Below are positions 54,761 to 62,934 of a stretch of DNA of 64,000 nucleotides, one piece after another. This DNA is from Pseudomonas capsici. Its GTDB lineage: Bacteria > Pseudomonadota > Gammaproteobacteria > Pseudomonadales > Pseudomonadaceae. The stretch's first letter is position 1; every line of letters begins with the position of its first letter. The position numbers and the translations under genes were made by a program. The stretch spans positions 310,001 through 374,000 of the forward strand of contig NZ_JAFGZD010000002.1 of NCBI RefSeq assembly GCF_017165765.1, written 5' to 3'. The notes under the pieces are model-generated. The model was not told the DNA's origin, ran no database searches, and worked only from the letters and a program-made list of their open reading frames with translations.

Positions 54761-54862
54761 GTCCTGTCTCCCGGGCTTTTATCCCGCCGTGTAACCTCTA
54801 CTGGAGGTCGCCGACTCTCGGACCAGCCACTTGCCTGTCGGCAAGCCGGAACCCTAGTCGGC
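54761..54862 (-). promoter_or_regulatory. guanidine-I (ykkC) riboswitch aptamer
   Basis: The minus-strand RNA matches the ykkC consensus: closing stem GCCGACT/AGTCGGC (5' arm 54862-54856), CTAGGGTTCCGG, GGCTGGTCCGAGAG, then ACACGGCGGGATAAAAGCC followed by CGGGAGAC. These are the conserved guanidine-I boxes in the right order. It lies 58 bp upstream of the binding-protein start and controls the whole operon. No T-run terminator follows, pointing to translational rather than transcriptional switching. Confidence 0.92.
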
Positions 54863-55264
54863 TATTGCAAATTGTGGTGCCGCGAAGCTGTGTTGACTCC
54901 TGCACATCAATCGTTAAGCGAGAGTTGTGCCAACTCGCTGCAAGCCTTGTTTCTCCATGGGTGGCGGAAAAAGGGGAGGAGATTTCTGCTCGGGATTGCC
55001 TTGTGCTGGTGCAGGTTTGCACCGTGATGAGGCAGTCGGGGTTGAAATGTTTTGTAGCATCTTTGTAGTGAAGGGCTACAGCCCCGACAGGCCTTGTTTA
55101 TCAAAGGCTTGCGAGCCATTTTGCCATTATTGAAAGGGATGGGTGGCCCGGGAAAACCCGCACTAGATGGCCTTTTTGCGGTCTGATTACTCGTCTGCTG
55201 ACCCAATGTGCAGACGCCGACCAGCGTCGCTGGTTGTGCCCAACCGCGGTCCAAGGAGGCCGCC
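54863..55264. other. divergent control region without a gene
   Basis: It should contain the promoter of the guanidine operon (minus) and of the lipoprotein gene (plus). A direct repeat TTTGTAG at 55051 and 55062 (11 bp apart) is visible. No open frame is convincing. Confidence 0.4.
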
Positions 55265-55690
55265 ATGTATCGAAGACCCTTGCTTATCGCTTTTCTGGCC
55301 CTGTTCATGACAGGTTGCTATGCAGGTCCTGGTTACTACGAATCCGAGGTGTACACACAACCGACGACTGTCGTCGCTGGAGGGTATGCTTATGACAACG
55401 GTTACCGCTCTTCCTATTATCAGGAGCGGCGCATTTATGTAGCGCCTCAACCACGCTATTACTACAGCCAGCCACCCCGTTATTACGCACCACCGCCGCC
55501 ACCGCGCTATTACGGTCCGCCACCGCAACCGCGCTACTACAACCCCGGTCGTCCACCGGGCAATGCATGGCGCGATAACCGCTTCCGTGGCAACGACGGT
55601 TATCGGAACAACTACCGCAACGATTATCGCAATGACTACCGAGGCGGCGGTCGTTCATGGGATCGCGGCCGGGGTGATGGCCGTTATTGA
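55265..55690 (+). CDS. Tyr/Pro/Arg-rich outer-surface lipoprotein
   Basis: The 141-residue precursor has a lipoprotein signal (MYRRPLLIAFLALFMTGC, lipobox MTGC, Cys18). The mature part has very low complexity: YYSQPPRYYAPPPPPRYYG blocks followed by an Asn/Arg/Tyr-rich tail (RNNYRNDYRNDYRGGGRS). AAGGAGG lies 6 bases upstream. It is likely an envelope lipoprotein with a disordered, cationic tail that may contact peptidoglycan or polyanions. Function unknown; similar proteins are common in Pseudomonas. Confidence 0.75.
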   Translation: MYRRPLLIAFLALFMTGCYAGPGYYESEVYTQPTTVVAGGYAYDNGYRSSYYQERRIYVAPQPRYYYSQPPRYYAPPPPPRYYGPPPQPRYYNPGRPPGNAWRDNRFRGNDGYRNNYRNDYRNDYRGGGRSWDRGRGDGRY

Positions 55691-55710
55691 TAGCTGATCC
55701 ACGTCGTGTG

Positions 55711-55730
55711 GGAGCGGATGAGTCCGCTCC
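55711..55730. terminator. REP-like hairpin between convergent genes
   Basis: GGAGCGGA and TCCGCTCC form a perfect 8-bp stem with a 4-base TGAG loop, preceded by GTGT. It lies 20 bp after the lipoprotein stop and 22 bp from the convergent hydrolase stop. It is of the genus GGAGCGGA REP type. Confidence 0.6.
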
Positions 55731-55752
55731 TGCCTGGCGATACCTTTTGAGG

Positions 55753-56859
55753 CTACGACAGATCCGCCAGCGGATGCCTTCCTTCCCAGGCCTTGGCAAA
55801 GTGAGCTTCGATCACCGCCCTCGGTATCCTGGCCACATCCTGCCAGTGCCAATGGGGCGTGTGGTCCTTGTCGATCAGGCGCGCCCGCACACCTTCGTTG
55901 AACTCCGGATGACGACAGCAGTTGAGGCTCATGGCGTATTCCATCTGGAATACCTGAGCCAGTGACAGATGCCGCGCCCGGATGATCTGCTCCCAGATCA
56001 GATGAGCAGTCAATGGGCAGCCTTCCAGCAGGTTCTTCGCGCAACGAGCCAGCAGCGGGTCGTCCTGATGTTGCAACTGACCGATGGCATTCCAGGCACT
56101 GTGCAGATTCCCGACATCCAGCAACTCATCGATCTGTTGCCTGCGCGGCAGCCACTGGGCGGCTGGCAAGCGGGGGATGGCTTCGTGTTGCAGGGCCTTG
56201 AGCAGGCTGTTGAGTTGTACGTCGGTCTGTTCCTGCCAGTTCAGTTGCAGCAGGCTTTCGATCAGTTCGTCTTGCTGTTCGTCGAGCAGGAAACGGTCGG
56301 CCAGGTCCAGATCCAGCGCGTCACGGCCATTGATGTGGGCACCGGTCAGTCCCAGGAACAGCCCCATTTGCCCTGGCAGGCGAGACAGAAACCAACTGGC
56401 ACCGACATCCGGATACAGACCGATGCTGATTTCGGGCATTGCCAGGCGGCTGCTCGGGGTGACGATGCGAATGCTGGCGCCTTGCAGCAATCCCATGCCG
56501 CCCCCCAGCACATAGCCGTGGCCCCAGCAGATCAAGGGTTTGGGGTAGGTGTGCAGGCTGTAATCCAGGCGATATTCCGCAGCAAAGAAGCTGGCAGCCA
56601 GAGGTGGCACAGTGTCCGGAGCTTCGCGACAGGCCTCGGCCAGCGAGCGGACCTCGCCGCCGGCACAAAAGGCTTTCGGCCCCTTGCCGCGCAGCAGCAC
56701 GCACACGATCTGCGGGTCGTCCGCCCAGACTGCGAGTTTGTCCTGAAGAGCTAGAATCATCGGCAACGACAAGGCATTGAGCGATTTTTCGGCATCCAGG
56801 CTGGCGATGCCTATCCGGGCGCCATCCTGTCCGTGAAGCTCTTCAAATTGCAGATTCAT
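55753..56859 (-). CDS. 3-hydroxyisobutyryl-CoA hydrolase (enoyl-CoA hydratase family)
   Basis: The 368-residue crotonase-fold protein is longer than enoyl-CoA hydratases (~260) and has the HIBYL-CoA hydrolase arrangement: LNALSLPMILAL, RGKGPKAFCAGGEVRSLAE, YPKPLICWGHGYVLGGGMGLLQGASIRI with the oxyanion Gly residues, and EISIGLYPDVGASWFLSRL with the catalytic Glu and Asp. It hydrolyses 3-hydroxyisobutyryl-CoA in valine catabolism. Two adjacent ATGs exist; the second at 56859 has better ribosome-site spacing. No valine-catabolic neighbours are present. Confidence 0.85.
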   Translation of the reverse strand: MNLQFEELHGQDGARIGIASLDAEKSLNALSLPMILALQDKLAVWADDPQIVCVLLRGKGPKAFCAGGEVRSLAEACREAPDTVPPLAASFFAAEYRLDYSLHTYPKPLICWGHGYVLGGGMGLLQGASIRIVTPSSRLAMPEISIGLYPDVGASWFLSRLPGQMGLFLGLTGAHINGRDALDLDLADRFLLDEQQDELIESLLQLNWQEQTDVQLNSLLKALQHEAIPRLPAAQWLPRRQQIDELLDVGNLHSAWNAIGQLQHQDDPLLARCAKNLLEGCPLTAHLIWEQIIRARHLSLAQVFQMEYAMSLNCCRHPEFNEGVRARLIDKDHTPHWHWQDVARIPRAVIEAHFAKAWEGRHPLADLS

Positions 56860-56990
56860 CATGACCTCTCATAGGCAGTTGCAAACGACGTTCTGCCCTC
56901 CAGTGTAGGAAACTGCTGGTTTACTGCTGTGCATTTGACATTGGCAGCCAGCTTTCCTAGTGTCGCGCAGTGTTTTTACCGGGTACGACC

Positions 56991-57674
56991 ATGACAAGCG
57001 ACGACCGCATCAAACTTGAGCCCAGCTGGAAGCAGGCGCTGCGCGAAGAGTTCGACAAACCCTACATGTCGCAACTGCGTGAGTTCCTGCGCCAGGAGCA
57101 TGCTCAAGGCAAGGAAATCTATCCGCCAGGGCCGCTGATCTTCAATGCGCTCAACTCTACTCCGCTGGACAAGGTAAAAGTGGTGATTCTTGGCCAGGAC
57201 CCGTATCACGGCCCCGGTCAGGCGCATGGTCTGTGCTTTTCGGTGCAGCCCGGCGTGCCTGCGCCACCTTCGCTGGTGAACATCTTCAAGGAATTGAAGC
57301 GCGACCTGAACATCGACATTCCCAACCACGGCTGCCTGCAATCCTGGGCCGATCAGGGCGTATTGATGCTCAACACTACCCTGACCGTACAACGGGCCAA
57401 TGCGGCGTCTCATGCCGGCAAAGGCTGGCAGCATTTCACCGACAAGGTCATCGAAGTGGTCAGCGCCCACCAGCCGCATCTGGTCTTCCTGCTGTGGGGC
57501 TCACATGCCCAGAGCAAGCAGAAGCTGGTGGATGCCACCAAGCATCTGGTGCTGACCTCGGTCCATCCTTCACCGTTGTCGGCCTACAGAGGTTTTCTGG
57601 GCAATGGCCATTTCAGCCGCACCAACAAGTATCTGGAGCAGAACGGGCTGGAGCCGATTGATTGGCGGCTTTAG
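56991..57674 (+). CDS. ung: uracil-DNA glycosylase
   Basis: The 227-residue family 1 enzyme has motif [19 protein letters not shown] with catalytic Asp70, LLWGSHAQ and the leucine-intercalation loop [11 protein letters not shown] with His192. It removes uracil from DNA, starting base-excision repair. Start at 56991 ([13 protein letters not shown]) is chosen over 56970, as it matches the usual Ung N-terminus. The end of the gene is followed by a heptanucleotide repeat tract. Confidence 0.95.
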   Translation: MTSDDRIKLEPSWKQALREEFDKPYMSQLREFLRQEHAQGKEIYPPGPLIFNALNSTPLDKVKVVILGQDPYHGPGQAHGLCFSVQPGVPAPPSLVNIFKELKRDLNIDIPNHGCLQSWADQGVLMLNTTLTVQRANAASHAGKGWQHFTDKVIEVVSAHQPHLVFLLWGSHAQSKQKLVDATKHLVLTSVHPSPLSAYRGFLGNGHFSRTNKYLEQNGLEPIDWRL

Positions 57675-57720
57675 GGGGGAGCTTTAAGCCTCAAGCTGCA
57701 AGCTTCAAGTCAAAAGCTTG

Positions 57721-57800
57721 CAGCTTGCAGCTTGCAGCTTGCAGCTTGCAGCTTGCAGCTTGCAGCTTGCAGCTCCTATCTCCTATCTCCTATCTCCTAT
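57721..57800. repeat. two adjoining heptanucleotide tandem arrays
   Basis: CAGCTTG is repeated seven times at 57721-57769 (with a degenerate copy before it), then CTCCTAT four times at 57773-57800. The region from ~57690 also carries imperfect AAGCTGCAAGCTTCAAG copies. The second array runs into the 3' end of the convergent gene and supplies its stop codon. Confidence 0.95.
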
Positions 57801-58815
57801 CCCACCGCCTGTACAACGGTTCTGCCAGAAACAGCACGAACAGCAGGCGCATGACTTGCATTGCCGTCACCAGCGGAACCGATAGCTGAAGCACTTCCGC
57901 TGTCAGGCTCATTTCGGCGATGCCGCCGGGCATCATGCCCAGGGTCAGGGAGCGCAGGTCCAGGTGGGTGAGGGTGCTCAGGCCGAGGGCGGCGAGAGCT
58001 GCGATCAGCATGGTCAGTGCGGTGCCCACCAGCGTACGTCCCAGAAAGGACGGTGCCCGCCGGAAGAATTCACGATTGAAGTGACAGCCCAGGCCGCTGC
58101 CGATCAGCAGTTGACCGAGCTGGCTGGCCCCGTTGGGCAGTCCGATTTTCAAATCCCAGGCGACACTGACCACCGAACTGAGCAGCAAGGGGCCGAACAG
58201 CCAGGGATTGGGTTGTTTGAGGCGTTGCCAGAGCAAGGCCAATAAAGCGCCAGCAGGCAGCAGAAACAGCAGCCACCGCCAGTCAACGGTTGTGGAATGC
58301 AGGGTTGGAGTGCCGTCCCCCAGCAGGTATTTGAAGATCGCCGGTACGCATAGCACCACGGCCAGCACCCGCAGGCTTTGAGCTGCAGCCACACTGCTGA
58401 GGGTAGCGCCATTGCGTGCGCCCAGGTTGACCATCTCCCCCGAACCACCCGGCATGCTCGAGAAAAACGCCGTAGGACGATCCTCCCCGGTGCGCAGCAT
58501 CAGCCAGACGCCGACCACGCTGGAAAGACTGGTGACCAGTGCGCCCACGACAATCAGGCCGAAGTGTGCCAGTACTTGCTCGATGACCGCAGGGGTGAAG
58601 TGCAGACCGATCCCGATGCCGATGATCAGTTGACCGAATTTGCGGCCGCCGGGAATCTGCGTCAGTTGCCAGGGTGTCAGGCAGCGAACCAGGATGATCG
58701 CCAGCAGCGAGCCGACCATCCATGGCAAAGGCCAGCCGACCTGGCTGGCGAGGTATCCGCCAAGCAGGCCGACCAGCGGGGTGCCCCACCAGCTGCGAAA
58801 GGACCGATCAGACAT
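57790..58815 (-). CDS. AbrB-family (AbrB_dup) membrane protein
   Basis: The 341-residue protein has about ten helices in two AbrB-type repeats. Each repeat has the GxxxG-rich signature: LIIGIGIGLHFTPAVIEQV / MPGGSGEMVNLGARNGA in the first, LLIGSGLGCHFNREFF / GMMPGGIAEMSLTAEVLQLSVPLVTAMQVMR in the second. Homologues are called AbrB regulators, after E. coli aidB regulator, or ammonia monooxygenase, but are transporter-like. It overlaps tctA by 8 bp, so it belongs to the tct operon. The last codons and the TAG stop come from the CTCCTAT repeat, so the C-terminus (WDRR) can vary with repeat number. Confidence 0.85.
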   Translation of the reverse strand: MSDRSFRSWWGTPLVGLLGGYLASQVGWPLPWMVGSLLAIILVRCLTPWQLTQIPGGRKFGQLIIGIGIGLHFTPAVIEQVLAHFGLIVVGALVTSLSSVVGVWLMLRTGEDRPTAFFSSMPGGSGEMVNLGARNGATLSSVAAAQSLRVLAVVLCVPAIFKYLLGDGTPTLHSTTVDWRWLLFLLPAGALLALLWQRLKQPNPWLFGPLLLSSVVSVAWDLKIGLPNGASQLGQLLIGSGLGCHFNREFFRRAPSFLGRTLVGTALTMLIAALAALGLSTLTHLDLRSLTLGMMPGGIAEMSLTAEVLQLSVPLVTAMQVMRLLFVLFLAEPLYRRWDRR

Positions 58816-60322
58816 CGGCCAGTGCGCGAGACTGCCTGGAGCGCTTGCGCCAGATCCGGTACAGCGGGAACAGCAGCATGAAAACCGTCACGATCCAGAC
58901 ACCGATGCTGATCGGGCTGGCCCACAGGATTTCCAGCGCGCCATTGGAAATCGACAGCGCGCGACGCAGGTTCTGTTCCATCAGACCGCCCAGAATGAAG
59001 CCCAGCAGGATCGGCGACAGCGGGAAATCCAGCTTGCGCAGGATGTAGCCGAAGATACCGATACCCACCATCAGGAACAGGTCGAAGGTCGTGGCATGCA
59101 CGGCATAGACGCCAATCGCGGTGATGATCGCGATCACCGGCACCAGCGCCCAGTTCGGCACGGCAAGGATGCGGGTGAAGATGCGGATCATCGGGATGTT
59201 GAGGATCACCAGCATGATGTTGGCGATGAACAACGAGGCGATCAGGCCCCAGACAATGTCCGGTTGCTGCTGGAACAGCATCGGGCCAGGCGTGATGTTG
59301 TACAGCGACAGGGCGCCGATCATCACCGCCGTGGTGCCGGAACCCGGAACACCCAGGGTCAGCATCGGCACCAGTGCACCACAGGCCGTTGCGCCGATGG
59401 CGGTTTCCGGTGCCGCGAGGCCGCGCATGTCGCCCTGGCCGAACTTGCCGCTCGGGCCGGCAATGCGTTTTTCGGTCATGTAGGCCACGGCGCTGGCCAG
59501 TGTTGCACCGGCACCGGGCAAGACGCCCAGACCGAAACCGAGCAGGCCGCAACGAATGTTCACGATGAACACCGCTGAGGCTTCCTTGAGGTTGAACAGC
59601 ATGCGCCCGGTGGCTTTCACGGCTTCCTGGCCGCGATGGGTTTTTTCCAGCAACAACAGAATCTCGCTGATGGAAAACAGGCCCAGCACCAGCACCACGA
59701 ACTGAATGCCGTCCGTCAGATGAATGTTGTCACCGGTGAAACGGTACACGCCGCTGTTGGCATCGATACCGACTGCCGACAGGAACAGGCCGATCAGGGC
59801 CGCGATAAAGGTCTTGAGTGGTCGATCTCCCGCCATGCCGCCGAGGCAGACAATCGCAAAGACCATCAGCACGAAATACTCCGCCGGTCCGAAGGCTATC
59901 GCCCATTTGGCCAGCATCGGTGCAAACAGCACCATGCCGCAGGTGGCGATGAATGCCCCGATGAACGAACTCCAGGCCGACAGCGACAAGGCGACACCCG
60001 CCAGTCCCTTGCGGGCCATGGGGTAACCGTCCAGTGTGGTCATTACGGTCGAGGCTTCGCCGGGGATGTTCAGCAGGATCGAACTGATACGACCGCCATA
60101 TTCACAACCCAGATAAACCGCAGCCAGCAGAATCAGTGCCGATTCGGGCGGCAGGCCAAGGGCGAAAGCGATGGGAATCAGCAGCGCGACACCGTTGATC
60201 GGACCAAGGCCCGGCAGCAGGCCGACGACGGTGCCGATCAAGGTGCCTGAAAGTGCCGTGACCAGATTGTAAGGCGTGAGGGCGACACCGAATCCCTGGC
60301 CCAGATAGCTGAAAGTATCCAT
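58808..60322 (-). CDS. tctA: tripartite tricarboxylate transporter, large permease TctA
   Basis: The 504-residue protein has about 12 helices. TctA hallmarks are present: GTLIGTVVGLLPGLGPINGVALLIP, YLGCEYGGRISSILLNIPGEASTVMTTLDGYPMA, the matching second-half PGAGATLASAVAY and LTLGVPGSGTTAVMIGAL. It forms the transport path for citrate or a related carboxylate. Its start is 1 bp from the tctB stop. Confidence 0.93.
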   Translation of the reverse strand: MDTFSYLGQGFGVALTPYNLVTALSGTLIGTVVGLLPGLGPINGVALLIPIAFALGLPPESALILLAAVYLGCEYGGRISSILLNIPGEASTVMTTLDGYPMARKGLAGVALSLSAWSSFIGAFIATCGMVLFAPMLAKWAIAFGPAEYFVLMVFAIVCLGGMAGDRPLKTFIAALIGLFLSAVGIDANSGVYRFTGDNIHLTDGIQFVVLVLGLFSISEILLLLEKTHRGQEAVKATGRMLFNLKEASAVFIVNIRCGLLGFGLGVLPGAGATLASAVAYMTEKRIAGPSGKFGQGDMRGLAAPETAIGATACGALVPMLTLGVPGSGTTAVMIGALSLYNITPGPMLFQQQPDIVWGLIASLFIANIMLVILNIPMIRIFTRILAVPNWALVPVIAIITAIGVYAVHATTFDLFLMVGIGIFGYILRKLDFPLSPILLGFILGGLMEQNLRRALSISNGALEILWASPISIGVWIVTVFMLLFPLYRIWRKRSRQSRALADV

Positions 60323-60323
60323 A

Positions 60324-60782
60324 TCAATTCTCCAGAACGCTGAGCAGGCCCAGGGGCAAGGGGACGTCCATGGCTTTATCGAACAGCAGATAAAGGCCGA
60401 CGCTCATCAGGGTCACGACTACGATGCTTGGCACCCAGCGACCGCCATACAGGCGCGCCATGGGAACGCCGATCAGGATGCTGCTGAGGATGAAGCCCAG
60501 AGGCTCGAACAGGCCGGCAAAAACCAGCAACAGCGCGATGCAGGTGCCGATCTTGATCAGGGTTTCGCGATCCAGAGGCGGTTCGTCTTCGGAATGCACG
60601 ATGGGTGTCGGGCGAAAGAGCAGGTACAGCAGAGCCAGGCCCATCAGCCCGAGCATCAGCAAGGGAAAGGCGCGAGGCCCTACAGGCTCATAGGAAAACG
60701 GGGCCTGGTAAGGCCAGGCCATTAGCGTCAGGCCTGCGCATACCAGTAAAAGTACAGCAGCGAAAATGCGTTGCAAGACCAT
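60324..60782 (-). CDS. tctB: tripartite tricarboxylate transporter, small permease TctB
   Basis: The 152-residue protein has four helices (IFAAVLLLVCAGLTLMAW; FPLLMLGLMGLALLYLLF; IGTCIALLLVFAGLFEPLGFILSSILIGVPMARLYGG; VVTLMSVGLYLLFDKAM). EPLGFILSS is the conserved TctB block. It lies between tctC (65 bp upstream) and tctA. Confidence 0.9.
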   Translation of the reverse strand: MVLQRIFAAVLLLVCAGLTLMAWPYQAPFSYEPVGPRAFPLLMLGLMGLALLYLLFRPTPIVHSEDEPPLDRETLIKIGTCIALLLVFAGLFEPLGFILSSILIGVPMARLYGGRWVPSIVVVTLMSVGLYLLFDKAMDVPLPLGLLSVLEN

Positions 60783-60847
60783 GGGAAGCTCCTGTTTTGC
60801 GCCTGACCGGCAGGCGCAAAGAGTCGTCAGTCAATTGGGTTCGGCAA

Positions 60848-61828
60848 TCACTGAATCAGGCCGAATTCCTTGGCCAGCATCTTGTAGTCCGCAACTTGTT
60901 TCTTGACGTAGGCATCCAGTTCCGGGCCGGTCATGGCGAAGGGGAACAGCTCGCGCTGGTCGCGCAGCTTGGCGAAGTCCGGGGAAGCCAGCATCTTGTC
61001 GAACGAGGTTTTCCACCATTCATAAGCTTCGTCGCTGACCTTGGGGCCGACGTAGAAGCCGCGAACCACAGGCCAGACGATGTCGTAGCCTTGTTCCTTG
61101 GCGGTCGGGATGTCTTTCATTTCCGGCTCGTCGATGCGATTCTCGGCGAAGACCGCCAGCAGTCGCATATCACCGCTCAGAATGTGAGGCATGGAGTCGG
61201 AGATGTCGGTACTGCCCACCTGAATGTGCCCGCCGAGCAGGGCGGTCGCGATTTCACCGCCGCCTTCCAGTGCTACATAACGCAGGGCGCGCGGGTTGAT
61301 ACCGGCGGCCTTGGCGATCAGGGCGGTCTGCATCCAGTCCTGACTGCCGACAGTGCCACCGGAGCCGATCACCACTTTGCTTGGGTCGGTCTTGAGAGCC
61401 TGAACCAGATCGTCGAGAGTTTTGTAAGGCGAATCGCTCTTGACCGCGATGGCGCCGTAGCTGGTGCCTACTGCGGCGAGCCAGCGCACGGCATTTTCAT
61501 CGAAGCGTCCGAACTTGCCTTGGGCCAGGTTGAGCAGTGAGCCGCTGGACCACGCCACCAGTGTCCCGGCATCGGAGGGTCGTTGCGCGACCACGGCGTT
61601 GTAAGCCACGGCACCGACACCGCCGGGCATGTAGGTCACGCGCATCGGGGTGGTGAGGATCTTTTCGTTGATCAGTGCGCTCTGCACCAGCTTGCAGGTC
61701 AGGTCGAAGCCACCACCCGGCGAGGCCGGGGCGATGCATTCCGGACGCTTGGGTTCTGCGGCGAACAATTGGGTGGCAACCAGCATGCAGCCAGCAGCCA
61801 GGCTCAAATGACGCAGGGATAAAATCAT
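60848..61828 (-). CDS. tctC: tricarboxylate-binding periplasmic protein TctC
   Basis: The 326-residue protein has a signal peptide (cleavage near LFA-AE, residue ~24) and a Bug/TctC fold: ECIAPASPGGGFDLTCKLVQSAL, MRVTYMPGGVGAVAYN, VVIGSGGTVGSQDWMQTAL. It captures citrate or a similar carboxylate for TctAB. First gene of tctCBA-abrB, transcribed away from tctD/tctE. Confidence 0.92.
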   Translation of the reverse strand: MILSLRHLSLAAGCMLVATQLFAAEPKRPECIAPASPGGGFDLTCKLVQSALINEKILTTPMRVTYMPGGVGAVAYNAVVAQRPSDAGTLVAWSSGSLLNLAQGKFGRFDENAVRWLAAVGTSYGAIAVKSDSPYKTLDDLVQALKTDPSKVVIGSGGTVGSQDWMQTALIAKAAGINPRALRYVALEGGGEIATALLGGHIQVGSTDISDSMPHILSGDMRLLAVFAENRIDEPEMKDIPTAKEQGYDIVWPVVRGFYVGPKVSDEAYEWWKTSFDKMLASPDFAKLRDQRELFPFAMTGPELDAYVKKQVADYKMLAKEFGLIQ

Positions 61829-62125
61829 GGTCAGTCTCCTGAAGCGTTTTTGTTTTTGGATTTAGAGAAGCTGTTCGGCACGATCTGTGTCGGACGTGCT
61901 GTCGGGCGACACGCTTTATCGCAGATGAGGGCATCGCAAGCGGGATGTGGATTCGCAGAGCAAGAGCGAGGTGGTCGAGTGTTCGACACGATAGACGGGT
62001 AGCGAAGCCTGGGATGGCTTGGACATGGTTGACTCCATTTATTGTTTTTATTTTACAGACGCATCCGGGCGCCTTTATTTGCGTACCCGTATTTTCGGGC
62101 CGTACCGCGATGCTAAATGGTGAAC
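61829..62125. other. tctC leader and promoter region, no gene
   Basis: Part of the 434-bp divergent region. It contains AT-rich stretches (62036-62060) and no convincing open frame; the regulator repeats follow. Confidence 0.4.
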
Positions 62126-62153
62126 CTTTCACAAACCTTTCAACTATCTTTCA
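62126..62153. promoter_or_regulatory. three 11-bp-phased CTTTCA repeats, probable TctD site
   Basis: CTTTCA occurs at 62126, 62137 and 62148, spaced exactly 11 bp, i.e. TTCA-N7-TTCA-N7-TTCA. OmpR-family regulators bind such direct repeats; the paralogue CreB uses TTCAC-N6-TTCAC. The site lies 110 bp upstream of tctD, within the tctC-tctD divergent region. Confidence 0.6.
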
Positions 62154-62262
62154 GGTGGCGACTCAATAGCCTCCAGTTGTTTCAATGCTTCACAGGTTGT
62201 GGCACGCCTGTACACTCCGCCTTCGTGCCTTCATTACAACATTCATGATTCAGGAGACGGCG

Positions 62263-62934
62263 ATGCGTGTTCTTCTCGTCGAAGACCATCTGCAATTGGC
62301 TGAAAGTATCGCCCAGGCGCTCAAGAACGCGGGTTTGAACGTTGATGTCCTGCACGACGGCGTGGCTGCCGACCTGGCCTTGAGCAGTGAGGAATATGCA
62401 GCGGCAATTCTCGATGTAGGGCTGCCGCGTCTGGACGGGTTCGAAGTGCTGGGGCGTTTGCGGGCGCGGGGCAAGAACCTGCCGGTACTGATGCTGACTG
62501 CACGCAGCGATGTGAAGGATCGGGTCCATGGCCTCAATCTGGGGGCCGACGATTATCTGGCCAAGCCATTCGAGCTGTCTGAGCTGGAGGCGCGGGTCAA
62601 GGCGCTGCTGCGTCGCAGTGTGCTGGGTGGCGAGCGGCAGCAGCGCTGCGGCGTGCTGGCCTATGACCTGGACACCAGACGTTTCACGCTGGGCAGCGAC
62701 CTGCTGACACTGACCTCCCGTGAGCAGGCCGTGCTTGAAGTGCTGATTGCCCGGCCGGGTCGGGTCATGAGCAAGGAGCAACTGGCGGCCCAGGTGTTTG
62801 GCCTTGATGAAGAAGCCAGCCCGGATGCCATCGAGATCTATGTCCATCGCCTGCGCAAGAAGCTCGATGGCCATCCCATCGCTATCGTGACGTTTCGCGG
62901 CCTGGGTTATCTGCTGGAAAATCGCGATGCATAA
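62263..62934 (+). CDS. tctD: OmpR-family response regulator TctD
   Basis: The 223-residue regulator has a receiver domain with the acidic pair in LLVEDH, phospho-acceptor D51 (ILDVGLPRLDG) and K101, then a winged-helix DNA-binding domain (LTSREQAVLEVLIARPGRVMSKEQL, EIYVHRLRKKL, RGLGYLL). ATG 62263 has AGGAG 6 bases upstream. With TctE it activates tctCBA in response to tricarboxylates. Confidence 0.9.
   Translation: MRVLLVEDHLQLAESIAQALKNAGLNVDVLHDGVAADLALSSEEYAAAILDVGLPRLDGFEVLGRLRARGKNLPVLMLTARSDVKDRVHGLNLGADDYLAKPFELSELEARVKALLRRSVLGGERQQRCGVLAYDLDTRRFTLGSDLLTLTSREQAVLEVLIARPGRVMSKEQLAAQVFGLDEEASPDAIEIYVHRLRKKLDGHPIAIVTFRGLGYLLENRDA

Noticed and set aside
54867..54881. Sigma-54-like GGCAC...TTTGC on the minus strand, just upstream of the guanidine riboswitch
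   Set aside because: GG and GC are 13 bases apart instead of 12, and the implied start would fall inside the first aptamer stem.
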